A stretch of DNA of 64,000 bases from Puccinia triticina (taxonomy: Eukaryota; Basidiomycota; Pucciniomycetes; Pucciniales; Pucciniaceae): assembly GCF_026914185.1 (NCBI RefSeq), contig NC_070564.1, forward strand, positions 682,001-746,000, written 5' to 3'. Within the stretch, counting starts at the first letter, position 1; each line of letters begins with the position of its first letter. Below the pieces are notes generated by a model, which was not told the origin of the DNA, searched no databases, and saw only the letters and a list, made by a program, of their open reading frames with translations. The position numbers and the translations under genes were made by a program. This document shows, piece by piece, positions 25,075-36,603 of this stretch.

Positions 25075-25680
25075 CCACTTGATGACCGGCCTGTACCTTG
25101 AGAGGACACATCCCTCTCGATGGACGGTACAGACCGGCCATCAAGAGAGAGGGCACCACCCTCTGGCAGATCTGTGCCGGTCACCGAGAGGACACAACCT
25201 TCTCGATGGCCGGTACAGACCGGTCATCGAGGGGGTACATCTGTACCGGCCATCGAGAGGCTTGAGTCCTCTCGATGACCGGCGTTGCGTCCTCTTGATG
25301 TCCTACCCACCGGTCATCAAGAGGCATGTGTCCTCTTGATGACTGGTAGAGGGGACACATCTGTACCGGGCATTGAGAGGACACTGTACCCTCTCAATGA
25401 CCGGTCCGTACCGGGCATCGAGAGGGGTCTGTACTCTTGATGACCGGTCTGTACCGGCTATCGAGAGGGATGTGTCCTCTCGAGGGACAGGCCGGTCATC
25501 GAGTGATCGATGAGCGGTCTATACCGGCCATCGAGAGGGTTGTGTACTCTCGATGACCGGTCTCAACCGGGCATCTAGAGGGTTGCGTACTCTCGATGGC
25601 CGGTCTATACCGGGCATCGAGAGGGTTGAATCCTCTTGATGGCCGGTCTATACCGGATATCTAGAGGGTTGTAAATCTGG
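25075..25680. repeat. right array of palindromic units
   Basis: About fourteen hairpin units of the same family (GATGACCGGTCTGTACCGGC then CATCGAGAGG). ORFs through this array are artefacts of the repeat. Confidence 0.85.
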
Positions 25681-25817
25681 CAGGTATTCTGGCATCTCAA
25701 GCCTGCGGAAAAGCTTCTAAAGCTAAAAATTACAAGGTGAGTCAGATCTGGCTTTACAAGTGCCAGATCTGACTTTACACGGCCGTGTAAATCAAAGGGA
25801 AGTCCTCCATTCTACAT

Positions 25818-26469
25818 ATACACTGCAGATCTAAGCTTTCACCTCCCACTTTGTGACTGTTTTCACTTTTGTGTTAAAGAACAAAAACTAGGAATAGAAA
25901 CCTTATTTTTTAGACAAGAAATGATTTTCATGTGTGCTTCTGTGTGCATGTTTTCATTCATAGCTTGGAATTATAGATATATACAGCAACTATCTTTTCA
26001 AGTCATGAATAATAAGAAGTGTTTTTGGTCATTTTTTCTCGTGTTTTTTTTCAAAAAAAAAAAAAAAGGAAAAGGTAACTGGATACACATGGAGCAGAAG
26101 ACAAAGACCTGAGAGAAGTTTTCTTGTGTGAAGTGGAAGTGAGTTTTAAAAGAAACAAGAGAGGGAGAGACGAAGAAAGGGAGAAGAAAAAGTTAATTTA
26201 GAAAGAGAAATAATGCACAAAGATTAACACTTGACTATTAACAACACACAAAAACTGAAGACACTAAACGGGAAACGGGAAACGGAAGAGAGAGGGGGAG
26301 AGAAAAAGGTCTAAGAGAGAAAAAGACGACGGGGGGATGAAAATGGTGGGCTAAGAAAGGAGGGCAGCTTTGAGCGGAGAGAAAAACAAAAGTATGACGT
26401 TGAGGAAGGGGAGAGGACGAGAGAAGGGCGCCTTAGGGCTAAGAAGAAGAAGAAGAAGAAGGAGGCGGA
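25818..26469. other. intergenic, 3' flank of the GT31 gene
   Basis: Purine-rich on the plus strand (GAGAGAG and GGGAGAGA runs at 26150-26460), that is a pyrimidine-rich 3' UTR for the minus-strand gene. Nothing else seen. Confidence 0.5.
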
Positions 26470-29400
26470 TCAGGAATCAAGATCTGACGATGACTGGTCT
26501 TCATCTTCAAGACGAAGGTCTGCGGATGCCGTGCCAGACAGCGGATCAAAAGCAAGGGAGGCTGCCTCTGTGGAAGCTTGAGGAATCGGGGGGCTAGCGA
26601 GGACCAAGGAGTCGTCTCGGCCCTGGAAGAGAAACTCGTCCTCGCTAGGCTGTTGCTGGTCCTGCAGGAGCGGAGGAGCGTCGGGCTCGTCTCCCGCAGC
26701 AGAAGGCGAAGAAGGGGAGGGGGCGGCGTCGAAGCGGGGCCCGTCGGTGTGGTCGGCGACCCGGAGTCTGGGCTTGCCTCTAATCCAGCCAGCGCCGCCG
26801 AACTGAGTCTTGCGGATCTCGTTCTTGACTTCCTTCGGGTCTTCCTCGTCGTCGTCTACGGTCGCGGGGCTTTTCTGTCGGGAAGGCTCGGGTGTGGTGG
26901 GGGAGACGACGGATAGAGACGAGGGGTGGGCCGCTGGGGCGACAGGGCTGGGGGAGAGCTTAGGCCTGCGGCCCTCCCGGATCGTCCCGTCCTGGTCGAT
27001 CACCGGACTGCCTGCTAATCTGGCCCCGCCGAAGAACCCGCCGACCTGGATCTCCTCGACCCGGTCGAACTTGCCCCAGCCGGCCAGTCTGCCCAGCGCG
27101 ATCTTCTTCTGATGGCCGTCCCCCGGGCTGCTCCCCGTCGTCGTCTTTGTCTTCGTCTGGCTATCGTCGACCGTCGAGAGCGCATTCGAGCTCGCTGATG
27201 AGCCCGCCTTCTCGGAGACCACAACCGAGTGGCCTTCCGGCTGAATCTCTGAGGCCCCCGATGCTGGCCGGCCCGCCCGGATCTGCTGGGCAGGCTCATA
27301 GACGAGCGGGATCAGCCCGTCGTCCCACGTCTTGGCCCGGCCGAGCAGGATCAGTGAGGTTTCGAGGAACCATTCGCTGCGCTTGAGGTAGTGGACAACA
27401 ACCGTACCGCCATGAGGAAGATTGAGGAAACGTGCCTCGCGGAGCCGGATCTCCTCCGGGTCGAAGCGCAGCGTGGGCGAGGGGACAAACTTCGCAGGGG
27501 ACGTTGTTGTGACGGTCGAGTTCTTCTGGCTTTCCGTTTCCGAGTCCTCCCGGGCCGAACCCTCAGCCGTCATACCCTGGCGAATCTTGTCCTTCAACGG
27601 CGACTCCGGGAGATCTTCCATCGCGGGCATCTTGGCCATCAGCTCGTTCGGAGGCCGGCCGAACTTGAGCGAGGGCTCTTCGTAGTGATCCCTAACGGGT
27701 GGTGTGTACTCTCCCGGGCGAGGGGAGGAGAAGGAGGAAGCTTTGATGGAGGCCGGGCCGCCGATGAGCGAGCTTTTTAACAGTCGCTCGTCGCCCGATT
27801 CGAACACAACTTTGTCCAGCGGCACCATGTCTTCGGCAGATGTCGGCCGCTTCCAATCCGTCTTCGTAAACCGACCGCCTCCCTCGACCAGCGCCTCAAC
27901 TTCTTCTTCCATTGTCATCATGCTCTTGGGTGCCACATAGCGCTCCTTCCACTTGTTGACGGTGCTGTATGATTGGGCCCGACCTGCGCCACGGGCTTCG
28001 ATTTCGGCCTCCGACAGGCCCACCCTGCCCTCAGCCCGCACTCGTTTAACCTCATCTGGAAACAGAAAGCCGTGTGCATAGGTCGTCCCCGCTTTGGGGT
28101 GATCATAAATCCAACACCGTTCGGTGACCCAGTTGATTTGGCTGGCGTTAGGATGGATTCGCATCCATTTGGCTACTTTCTTGTCCTCTGCGCCAGTCAC
28201 ATGATCCAGTACTTTCGGAGAACTGGCCACGTAGCGGACCAAATCCGCTGACAGCGCATAACATTCTCCGCCCATGAACAGATTTCGGATCAAATCTGAT
28301 GGAGGTGGACGATTTAGTAACGGTGCTGGGGGGGGGGGGGGGGGGGGGGACAGCGAGAGAGAATTACGAGTAGCTTACAGCCCCAATAGGTCATTGTACG
28401 TGGTGCGACACGGAGATGCCTCTCGAGTTCACTGAGGACGATAAACGAGTCGTCGTCGGCCTTGACGATAAAGTCGGCCTTCTTGAAACCGACACCGACG
28501 TTGACGGTTTCGATGGGGTCGGGGGACCTGACCCCGCCGATGCCGTTGACCCCCGTCTTGGGTTTGGGCTCGTGCAGCGGGTGGAAGTAGACGGGGATGG
28601 TGGCGTTCTGGCTGGCCCAGTTGAGGAAGGCGTACGTCTTGCCGCGGTTCATGTTTTCTTGGATTTCGAGTACGACGATATCGTTGTAGGTCTCCATCTC
28701 GAGTGCGACCCGGCGGACGTGCTGGATCCTGGGACGGCCGAGGATGAACTTGAGCTGGACGTTGTGGGCGATCTGGCCGGTGTTGGGGTCGATGGGGCGG
28801 GAGTGGCGGGCATAGGTTGATCTGATGAGGTGGCGGCGTTCGTAGGCCGAGTCGACGGAGAAGACGCCGACGAAGACGTTGACAGGCTCGAGGGAGTCGG
28901 CCAGCTCGTGGGGGAACTCACGCTGCTCTTGGCAGTAGGTCCGCCAGGGGAGGGGTTCCTTGTCGGTGTCGAGGTAGTGGATGAGGAAGATGGTGAGGGA
29001 GACGGCAAAGGAGACGAAGAGGAGGAGGGCGAGGAGGATGCCGAGGGGGAGGCGGGGGCCGGAGAGTTTCCTGAGCGAGCGGAGGGAGAGGCCGCAGCTG
29101 GCGAGCCACCTCATCCACCGCCTGCGCTGGGTGGTGGAGGCGGTGGGTCGCCTGGTGGGGAGAGCGTATTTGGCAGCGGGGGTATTATGGTCGATGTCCT
29201 TGACGGCAAACTGGTCGAGCGAGGAGGGGGCGGAGTGCAGGGATGTGGAGGAGGCGGAGGAGGTGGCTGAGAGGGCATGGATGGAGTCCTTGCGCTTGGC
29301 GCGGCGGGAGGCGGAGAAGGGGTTGGAGATCTTCTGCCTGCGCTTGAGGATGCGTGTTGTTTCGAGGTGGTCGTCGAGCAGGCCGGAGGATTCCTCGGAG

Positions 29401-29579
29401 GAGCTGAAGCCGTATCGTTCGTCGTAGTCTTCGACGACGAGCGAGTTCCTGGGGCCTGAGGAGGGTGCCAGCGAGTGTTCCTCGTCCTCGTCGTCGCCGT
29501 CGTCGGGGGCGTGCTGGGGGTGCTGCTCGGCGGGCGGCAGGTGGATGATGGTCGCTTCTGGGGGGAGGTGGCGGTTCAT
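26470..29579 (-). CDS. GT31 beta-1,3-galactosyltransferase-like Golgi protein
   Basis: Exons 29579-28379 and 28295-26470 join in phase 1 across an 83-bp intron (GTAAGC...CATCAG), giving 1008 residues. The ATG is in a strong context (CCACCATGA). Residues 1-178 are cytoplasmic and basic/Ser-rich. A transmembrane helix at 179-203 makes it a type II protein. The Galactosyl_T-like domain follows: ERRHLIRSTYAR (247-258), KADDDSF with the metal-binding DxD (373-379), then TYWG split by the intron and continuing YLIRNLFMGGECYALS, and EDKKVAKWM. The last 400 or so residues are a Ser/Pro-rich extension beyond the usual GT31 length. The family uses UDP-sugars in the Golgi lumen; the actual donor and acceptor here are unknown. 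High GC compared with its neighbours. Confidence 0.85.
28328..28349. repeat. G22 homopolymer inside the GT31 intron
   Basis: Twenty-two consecutive G on the plus strand, C22 in the pre-mRNA, within the 83-bp intron and upstream of the acceptor. It forms part of an unusual all-C pyrimidine tract. Length is liable to sequencing error. Confidence 0.9.
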
Positions 29580-29698
29580 GGTGGGTTGTTGGGAAGAAAC
29601 GGTCAACAGCCCGCGGCCCGGCGGAGGCTGGGCCTGCTCCCACCTGTCACCCAGCCGCGACAGCCCCGCGACAGCCCCGCGACACCCCCGGACAGCAC

Positions 29699-29752
29699 AG
29701 CACAGCACAGCACATCACATCACATCACATCACATCACATCACATCACCACA
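29699..29752. repeat. CACAG/CATCA pentanucleotide microsatellite
   Basis: Three CACAG-type units followed by about eight ATCAC units lie 120-170 bp upstream of the GT31 start codon, in its promoter or leader. Confidence 0.9.
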
Positions 29753-31179
29753 TCACTCCACGCGCGACGGATCACTCACGATCAGCATGAAGAGCTCCTC
29801 CATCCCGGCGCCACTCGGCTCGGCTTGACTCGCCAAACACCCGACGGACCGAGCTGCGGCCAAACCCAGGCAAAGAGTTAATGGCCGGCCAAGAACCCAA
29901 CCCACTTGCATCCTGAAACACAGCCAGGGGAGCACGGCTAAGAGGCCCATACACCTTCATAAAAGCTTCAAGTGCAGCGCTAAACACAGCATAATCTGAC
30001 TGCAGCTGGATTTTGGAATCTCTTGGAAGATGGTGCATGCCAAATTAGCACAGAGGTGCTGAGCTATCAGTATTGTGAAAAGAGCACTCTCCTAAACGGC
30101 CTTGTGCAGTGGCTGGTAGGGTGAAGAAGTTGCTCTAATGTATCAATCTGGTTCTTTTTGGTAAGTCTACATTTAGGGCATCCTACTGGAAGATGGTGGC
30201 TTCAAGGTTCATTCAAGCCTTAAGGGACCTTGTTAGCCAGCAAAGGAGAAGAAACCAGTGCTGTGAGAGCTCTTCACCAGGCTATGATTATACTAAGAAG
30301 ATCTGAAACATTATTGAAATAGAAACTGGTGCATCTGCACAAGATTTATGGCAGTATCAAATATAGTCAATTTAAAATTTTAATTGAAGATGTTCTAGAA
30401 AGGTCACTCACGGAAAAACCCATTGATGGTAGTGTAGCTCTGCTAAGCTATGCTAATCTACTGACTGAAATTAGTTTAGCATTTGAAATTGGGTTCCTTG
30501 TGTGAGAGCCTCAAAAAAACCTCCCAGTTGGCCAAATTTGTCCCCCCCCCAAATCATCAACCATCCCCAAACACATGATCCCCACTGTTGAAATGGCCTG
30601 CTCCTCCTCTTGAATTTGATGGCAGACACAAGTTCACAACCTGATTGGATTTGTTTCATGATGAGCTGGAGCATGGTTTAAAAAAGATGGTTGCTTTCTG
30701 AGACTCTTTTCACCTGATGTAAGCAAAACTGCAGTATTTCACTGCCACTTTGAATATATACTCTTACAGTTTTTTGTAAGGAGCCATGTCAATATGGTTC
30801 CTTTTCCTCTGCACTTTAATTTTGAAAACTTCAAACAGATGGATCAAGCCTTATATTGGCAGTTCTGAGGCCCAAATTACATCAGGAGAAACACATCCCA
30901 GAGTACTTCTAAGCCCTCAACAGGTCAATGGGTGATTTTCAAATATGCAAAAGTGAATGCCCAAGACAGCTGTGAGTTCCCAAAGCTCTGATCATCAGAC
31001 CATATACATTACAGGGTTTTCCAGGTTATAAACTGCACTGTGAGACAGAGAGCCTCATGGGGGGCCCGCACTGTGCGTGGATAGATGTCTTTTTAAATCT
31101 GGACAGGTCATGGCAAGTGCAAGTCTGGCATGATATGTGACAAGTATGACTGACTGTTCATGGCATGTTTTTGTATGCG
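29753..31179. other. AT-rich intergenic, no gene seen
   Basis: Beyond the GT31 upstream region the sequence is AT-rich with no convincing ORF, up to the CAB2-derived fragment. Confidence 0.5.
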
Positions 31180-31499
31180 GCGAAGGAGGGCGGGGAAGCA
31201 AGGCGCTGCCTCCTCTGAAGATGCGACCGGACCTGTTCATCTTCTAGATTGCCCATTGAGGCTCTGTGCTGCCTGGTGGTAGCTTCCTTATCAGTTTGAC
31301 AGATGGCGTGCTTCTGGTCTTGTTGGGACCATAAATACCTCGTGGCCTGTGAGCGCCATCTGTAGGAGTTTCCTCAGCTCCTGATCTCTGTCTTGACTCA
31401 GAAATACAGAGGCTTTTCCCCGTTTTCTTATCAGGCTCATCCCACTTCTATTTAATCCCGACCCAATACGTGCAAATGGACCAGCCAAACTCGTTCTAA
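31180..31499 (+). pseudogene. CAB2: 5' fragment of CAB2: promoter plus first seven codons
   Basis: This stretch matches the promoter, leader and start of the CAB2 gene at 63525-63833 almost base for base, with small indels. Shared blocks include GCGAAGGAGGGCGGGGAAGC, ACCATAAATACCTCGTGGCC and AAATACAGAGGCTTTTCCCC. The ATG at 31476 begins MDQPNSF and meets TAA at 31497, exactly where similarity to the other copy stops. The remainder of the gene lies inverted just downstream (31662-32953). Together they look like one CAB2 copy broken by an internal inversion. Confidence 0.85.
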
Positions 31500-31661
31500 T
31501 AGGCTTGGGCCACCTCAATCTTTCCTGCTACCATCGATGATTGCATGGCATGCTCTGCGCATGGACCTTTCTGGTCAACCACAGCAGATCGGTTGCCTTT
31601 TTTTTGAGAGAGTCACTTTGCCAGAGTGAGCCGCTGCTCTACCGAGCTCCCAAAGGGAGAA

Positions 31662-32953
31662 TCAAGAGGTGGGAGTAGAGGCTTGAATCCAATCAAAATG
31701 TCGATGGACTAGACGGTTGACCATCTGTTCCTCGATCTCATGACCCGCAGGGTCATCGTTCTTGATCGGCTCGATCGTCCCGTTCCGGTCGATCATCAAC
31801 ACCGAGGTCTTCCGGGTATGGAGTTCGTTGGCGATCACGAGATGGTGTCCGTACCTGCTTAGGGCGCCTTTCGCTTTCGGAACCAGGAGGCTCGAATCGG
31901 TTTCCAGCTGTTGTTCCACCCACATTATCTGGCTTCTCAGTACCGCCCCGCCCCAAGGGTGTAGAAAGCTTGGAGAGAGAGAGAAGACACTGACTTTGAA
32001 TGAGACTATGAATGCTTGGTTGGACCATTCGTTTGTCACATCTTTCAGCACTTTGGGTACCGCATCCATCTCGATCACTAATGAACCTTTGCCACTTTGG
32101 ATCTTGTGTTCAGACTGTGCAGAGGAAAGCAAAGGAGGGAGATAATGGTGAGATCGGGGGCCAAGAAAGAATGGGATATGTAGCATACATACATACCAGT
32201 TTTTGTTGAGGGATAAAGAAGTCAGAGACGGCTGCGGCAAGATAGAGCATAGCCCTTCTCCCTATTCCCAACGAAGGTTTGCCGAGGACTTTGGCAACTG
32301 CTCGGAGGAGGTAGAGGTACTCGTTGACGGTCACGAAGGAGATCGTGTGGCGCAAGTTGTGCTGGTGGACCAGCTGATGGGCCTGTAAGATCGAGAGCAT
32401 TGCCGGGCGATGCTGTGGGGGGATGGAGATCGTAGGCTGGTCTGCATGATGATCGGCCCCGGGTGGGCTGCTGATTGAGAGATGGCTATGACGCGGGTCG
32501 GCTAGATGGGGCGATAGGAGCGGGAAGAGCGGCTGATCGGCTGGCCGAGAGGGATCGGGGCTGGGTGCTTGGGGGGAGGGTTGGATGGCGAGTAGGTCTA
32601 GGAATGGGTTGGTCGAGTGTGGGTAGTGTCGACTGAAGGGCTCGAGTGAATGGGAGCGATGGAGGAAGATGACCGCGTATTGGTTCGTCCTGAGGAACGC
32701 CTCGGCCGACGCTGAACCTCGAGTACCAGCCGAGAAGTTATCCAAGAACCTGACACTGTTCGAAGTAAGATGTCGATTATCAGTCTCTGGTGATTCGAGG
32801 GGGGAGGCTTTGGTCTTGTTACTCACACGTTGTGTTCCAATGGGACGGTCGTTCCGCCACTCTTGATATCAACATCGACAACAGAAGATGGAACAAATCA
32901 GGCCGCTGGTTTTAAGCAGACACATAGGACTATCCTCCGCTTAGGATGGTTGC
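31662..32953 (-). pseudogene. CAB2: phosphopantothenate-cysteine ligase, inverted and 5'-truncated copy
   Basis: PPCS joins cysteine to 4'-phosphopantothenate in coenzyme A synthesis. Exons 2-5 are open and close in phase: 32861-32827, 32755-32197, 32114-31995 and 31907-31662. They carry the family hallmarks SGGTTVPLEHN, RFLDNFSAGTRGS, AAAVSDFF, HKIQS and FKLETD, and the C-terminal ANELHTRK. Exon 1 survives only as a tail coding NHPKRRIV (to 32953). A deletion of about 34 bp between two TCCT words removed its last codons and the splice donor. Codons 1-7 sit at 31476 on the other strand, and about 30 codons in between are missing. With no start codon or promoter it should be inactive, although its retained exons show no nonsense mutation, so the event is recent. 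Confidence 0.88.
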
Positions 32954-33890
32954 AACCAATGACGATGTGACTGAGGCTGCTGTAATGCTAATTTAACAGG
33001 ACGGCCTGGCTCCGAGCTCAGACATCCCAAAATTTGAGTACTGTTATACCATATGGGAGTACACCAACTGAGACAGATCATCCAGAAATGATGTCAATCC
33101 ATCACAAGGTAAGCTCTCTACCAAAATCATCAGCTAGTCTATTAAAATTTCCCTCCAATGATGATTGGAGGCATTTGGCTGTAGTCTGGTCTGGTTCTCA
33201 TGAAGCTCATTGGTGCTTTACTCAAAAAAATCCACTTGGCCCTTCATTTGATCCTTGTCCAGCTCTGACGAAAAACATTCCGCTACCTTTTTACCGCCTC
33301 TGAACCTACCTCATCCCAGTCACTCATTCAATAGACCCCCCATTATGATTGTCAAACTGACTAAACTGTGATCTCTTCCAACCTTTCCAGATAGGAACCT
33401 ACTGCTGCATTTGAAGTGTATTGAATTGCCTGCCATACTTGTTGTAATCCCAAGTTAAACTGCACTGATCAACATGTAAAGCAGTTTTTTATTGTATTCC
33501 CTTCCCACACAGTCCCCAATTATAAACAACAATTGGGACTTGATTAAAAATAATCAAAACCAAATTGAAATTCACTCTTAACTATTTTTTAGTTAAAGAA
33601 ATTTTGAACATCTGCATTTTGCTTTAATTTTGTATTATAACTAAGGCAATCTCGGTGAGTTTATCACATTTTAGTTTGAGAAAAGCAGTCACCAACATTA
33701 ATTGGTTCACTGTTTGGGGCTAAAAGTTTAGACCCTGTGAGTTTGTGGGCTAAATCCAGATCAATAGATTTGTTGGAAATGCACCTGCCAAGCCCAGATT
33801 GAAAACAACAACTTCAAACAAGTCTTCCCTCATGCAGAAGGGGGGCGAGTTGGCTGGGGATTGATCATGCTGCTCCAAGGTTGACTCAAC
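32954..33890. other. intergenic, no supported gene
   Basis: AT-rich. A short ORF at 33034-33303 has no supporting features. Confidence 0.4.
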
Positions 33891-33896
33891 AAGGAA

Positions 33897-34876
33897 GGCA
33901 GCTTCACAGAGTTGGTGGGGGTTTTGGGTGGGAGGCTGTATGGTTCAGACTTGGAAGGTCAGTGTGGCCAAAGGCTTCCAGGACCATCTTGATGATTTTC
34001 CAGATGTTGGAGTTGGGCATCTCCTGCATCAGAAAGACAGCTGCTAGGTCGAAATCCACCTGGTGAACCAGGCACTTCAAGTGCAAATCGACCATTGTCT
34101 TTGTCAATTGTTGGGTCAGGGCCTTGGTATTCTTCAGCGTGAAATCACTGCCCCTCCAGTTGTAGTCCCCTTCTTTTGATTCTGGGGTGGGGTCCATCTT
34201 GCTATAGAAACGAAGGGTGGTCAGACTGATGGGCTGATTGTTGGAATGAATGGGGGGGTTGAATGATAGGACGGACAGACAGACGGACAAACAGATGGGC
34301 ATATCATATATCTCGACGTCTCTTGGTCTGTGTCTTTTTCTCATAGAGGAGTGAAGAGCTTGGCTTTACAAATGATACCAGAATACAGACAAAAAAACTT
34401 ATCTTGCTCCTCCCATTTATAAAAACAGATCAATAGATTCATCCAACCTGTCCATCTGTCCTACCCATCTGTTAGTCCGTCTGTCTGTCCGTCCTATCAT
34501 TCAACCCCCTGTCCATTCCAACATTCAGCCTGTCAGTCTGACCACCCTTTCTATAGCAAGATAGACCCCACCCCAGAATCAAAAGAAGGGGACTACAACT
34601 GGAGGGGCAGTGATTTCACGCTGAAGAATACCAAGGCCCTGACCCAACAATTGACAAAGACAATGGTTGATTTGCACTTGAAGTGCCTGGTTCAACAGGT
34701 GGATTTCGACCTAGCAGCTGTCTTTCTGATGCAGGAGATGCCCAACTCCAACATCTGGAAAATCATCAAGATGGTCCTGGGAGCCTTTGGCTGCACTGAC
34801 CAACCTTCCAAGTCTGAACCATACAGCCTCCCACCCAAGACCCCCTACCACCACCAACTCTGTGAAGCTGCCCTCC
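33897..34876. repeat. large inverted repeat, about 410-bp arms, 160-bp spacer
   Basis: The left arm is about 33897-34300 and the right about 34460-34876. They are near-identical in opposite orientation and both encode the same protein segment (SDFTLKNTKALTQQLTKTMV ... FLMQEMPNSNIWKIIKMVL). The inner ends carry GGACGGACAGACAGACGGAC and its complement. The arms differ by scattered substitutions and one short indel near each outer end. Confidence 0.85.
33904..34197 (-). pseudogene. fragment of a rust-type repeated protein, left arm copy
   Basis: The open minus-strand segment starts MDPTPESKEGDYNWRG and continues through LKNTKALTQQLTKTMVDLHL and MQEMPNSNIWKIIKMVL. It is the left-arm copy of the sequence that opens the relic at 34560 and ends near the arm boundary, so only this piece is present. 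Function unknown. Confidence 0.55.
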
Positions 34877-35703
34877 TGATCAGCAGGCTTCACAGGCCCA
34901 AGCAATAATCCAACGATGGTTCCATACTAAATGCCACAAAATTTGCGAGTCAAGAAACATAAGCGGTGACAATTACAAGAAATTGAAGGATCAAAAAACC
35001 ACAAGGGCACAATACCAACGATGGAGGAAAAAAGTCCGTACATCCTTTCTACTTATCCTTTCTATCTATAACTCATTCTGACAAAATATGTATATATATA
35101 TATTTCTGTGTGTTAAAGATACGAGAGAACAGGTGCAAAATGCTTGGTCAAGTCCTAAAAGAGAATATCCTACTGGCGCACGTTGTTGAAAACAAGGACT
35201 GTGGCTCCGATATTGAAGATGGTGATCAGAACACGTTACCGTTAACCGTTTCCCCGAATTGGCGTAGCAGCCATCTCACCTCCGTTGTTCACTGTCTTGA
35301 CAAAATGGTACAGGCACAGGCAGATCACCACAAGACTATTGCCACTAATCAGAAGATCTATGGCCGCTCCGAAACTCAAATCAAGAATTTCAAAGGCGTC
35401 AAGGGGGTCCCACAAGATTTGCCGCGTGATTGCTATGCCATTGCTTGGTGGCAACTCCTGAGTCCTTTTGAGCAACAAACCATCTCCAAGGTCAAAAAAA
35501 TGGGGCTGCCAGAGATTACCAAGAATCTCCAAACATACTGTTTCACCACCGCCACATCCACTGGTCCACAATCTGCTTCTCAACTCCCAACTCGTAACAA
35601 CAACAAACGGAGGTTAGAAGATGAATCTGGAAGTGTTGGTCCAAGTTTAGCTCCCAGAGAAGGTTTGGCCACGGCTGGCGGAGGGAGGATGAATGTTGAT
35701 TAG
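34560..35703 (+). pseudogene. relic of a rust-type repeated protein
   Basis: The first segment (34560-34905) reads DPTPESKEGDYNWRG...LISRLHR and then needs a one-base frame change to continue as AQAIIQRWFHTKCHK...YQRWRKK. An intron with donor GTCCGT and acceptor GTTAAAG leads into IRENRCKMLGQ (35122 onward), and the frame runs to a stop at 35703. The last part holds KGVPQDLPRDCYAIAWWQLL and a Lys/Arg patch NNNKRRLEDE. The style (HTK, RRK, a central 'PRDCY..WW..L' motif, acidic middle) matches repetitive protein families in rust genomes, which are often transposon-associated; that link is from general knowledge. Lost frame and missing start suggest decay. Confidence 0.5.
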
Positions 35704-35894
35704 CTTTATTTTATCATCTCACCCATTTCCATATCAATTTGCCTGTTGAAACGCTTATCATTGAGGGATGCTCCAGCTGCTGTATTGTTTTCAAGATTAC
35801 ATGGTAACTAAGTATTTTGAATCCATGGGGCCAGCTGTTTGTCAGTTACACATGAAAAATATACGGCATTGATTAATGTTGAGATGTCCCTCTC

Positions 35895-36037
35895 ATGTAC
35901 GCGCGTACATAGGGGGGGGGGCTCATCCTGCCAGAAGCTATCATGATTTGAGATAACCTGATATATACTCAGTCAATTCGGTACAACTGCGGGACCGGAA
36001 GTGAGTCTGATGTCCACTCTAATGTATGCGCGTACAT
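35895..36037. repeat. two copies of the ATGTACGCGCGTACAT palindrome
   Basis: A perfect 16-bp palindrome ATGTACGCGCGTACAT lies at 35895-35910 and a one-mismatch copy ATGTATGCGCGTACAT at 36022-36037, 127 bp apart. Each is preceded by GATGTCC. The same word recurs at four other places in the window. Confidence 0.9.
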
Positions 36038-36603
36038 GAGATTGCACCAACTTCAGAAATCCTTGAAGTTCACTTGTGCATGCGACCTCGCCTGGCTTAT
36101 CCAAATTTCTCTGTCAGTTGCCCATCATCCTGTTTTTAAGATCATTGCTCCAGATCTGGGCAGTTCCATGGATAATCTGAGTAACAGTCTAATGAAGTTA
36201 TTCCCAGATTACAGCTGTGCTGATCACTTCATCATGCGCATGATTGTTGACTGCAACAAGTCTCCTACCCAAACCATGAATTCGCACATCACAAACTTTA
36301 CACATTACAGCCTGAGGACTCTATTGGCTAAGTTAAAACCATGCTTAGTCTGGTTTTGGTTATACCAAATAGATCCGTCAGCAAATCTAATCACAAAGGT
36401 GGATTGTGGGTGGACAAAGGCTGAGTGAAAAAATTTCACACAAGGGGATCATTCTGGAATGAAATCCTCAATATATAAGTGGCTCCTCCTCCTCTGCACT
36501 TTCACCTCATTCCTCCCCCATCATCACATCATTTCTTTTTGTGACCCCCCCACATCCTCAAAAACCATTGGCGAAATAACTACTGCTCTCAAATCATATT
36601 AAC

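Larger units (their letters stand above)
23789..25809. mobile_element. 2.0-kb hAT-like non-autonomous element with sub-terminal hairpin arrays
   Basis: Terminal inverted repeats of about 75 bp start TGGAGGACTTCCCTTTGATT and continue TTACACGGCYGTGTAAAGTC, AGATYTGGCACTTGTAAAGC. The flanks TTCTATAT (23781-23788) and TTCTACAT (25810-25817) match at 7 of 8 bases, which looks like an 8-bp target-site duplication of the hAT type. Inside each TIR lies an array of hairpin units (23900-24285 and 25075-25680). The centre (24290-25060) is pyrimidine-rich and non-coding. No transposase is present, so it would need one in trans. hAT assignment rests on TSD length only. Confidence 0.75.

Noticed and set aside
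23900..25680. Hairpin arrays as a CRISPR-like repeat
   Set aside because: Units have no constant repeat with unique spacers, lie inside a TIR-bounded element and the genome is eukaryotic.
26578..29828. Plus-strand ORFs within the GT31 gene
   Set aside because: GC-rich antisense shadows. The minus frame has the DxD motif, membrane helix and a closing intron.
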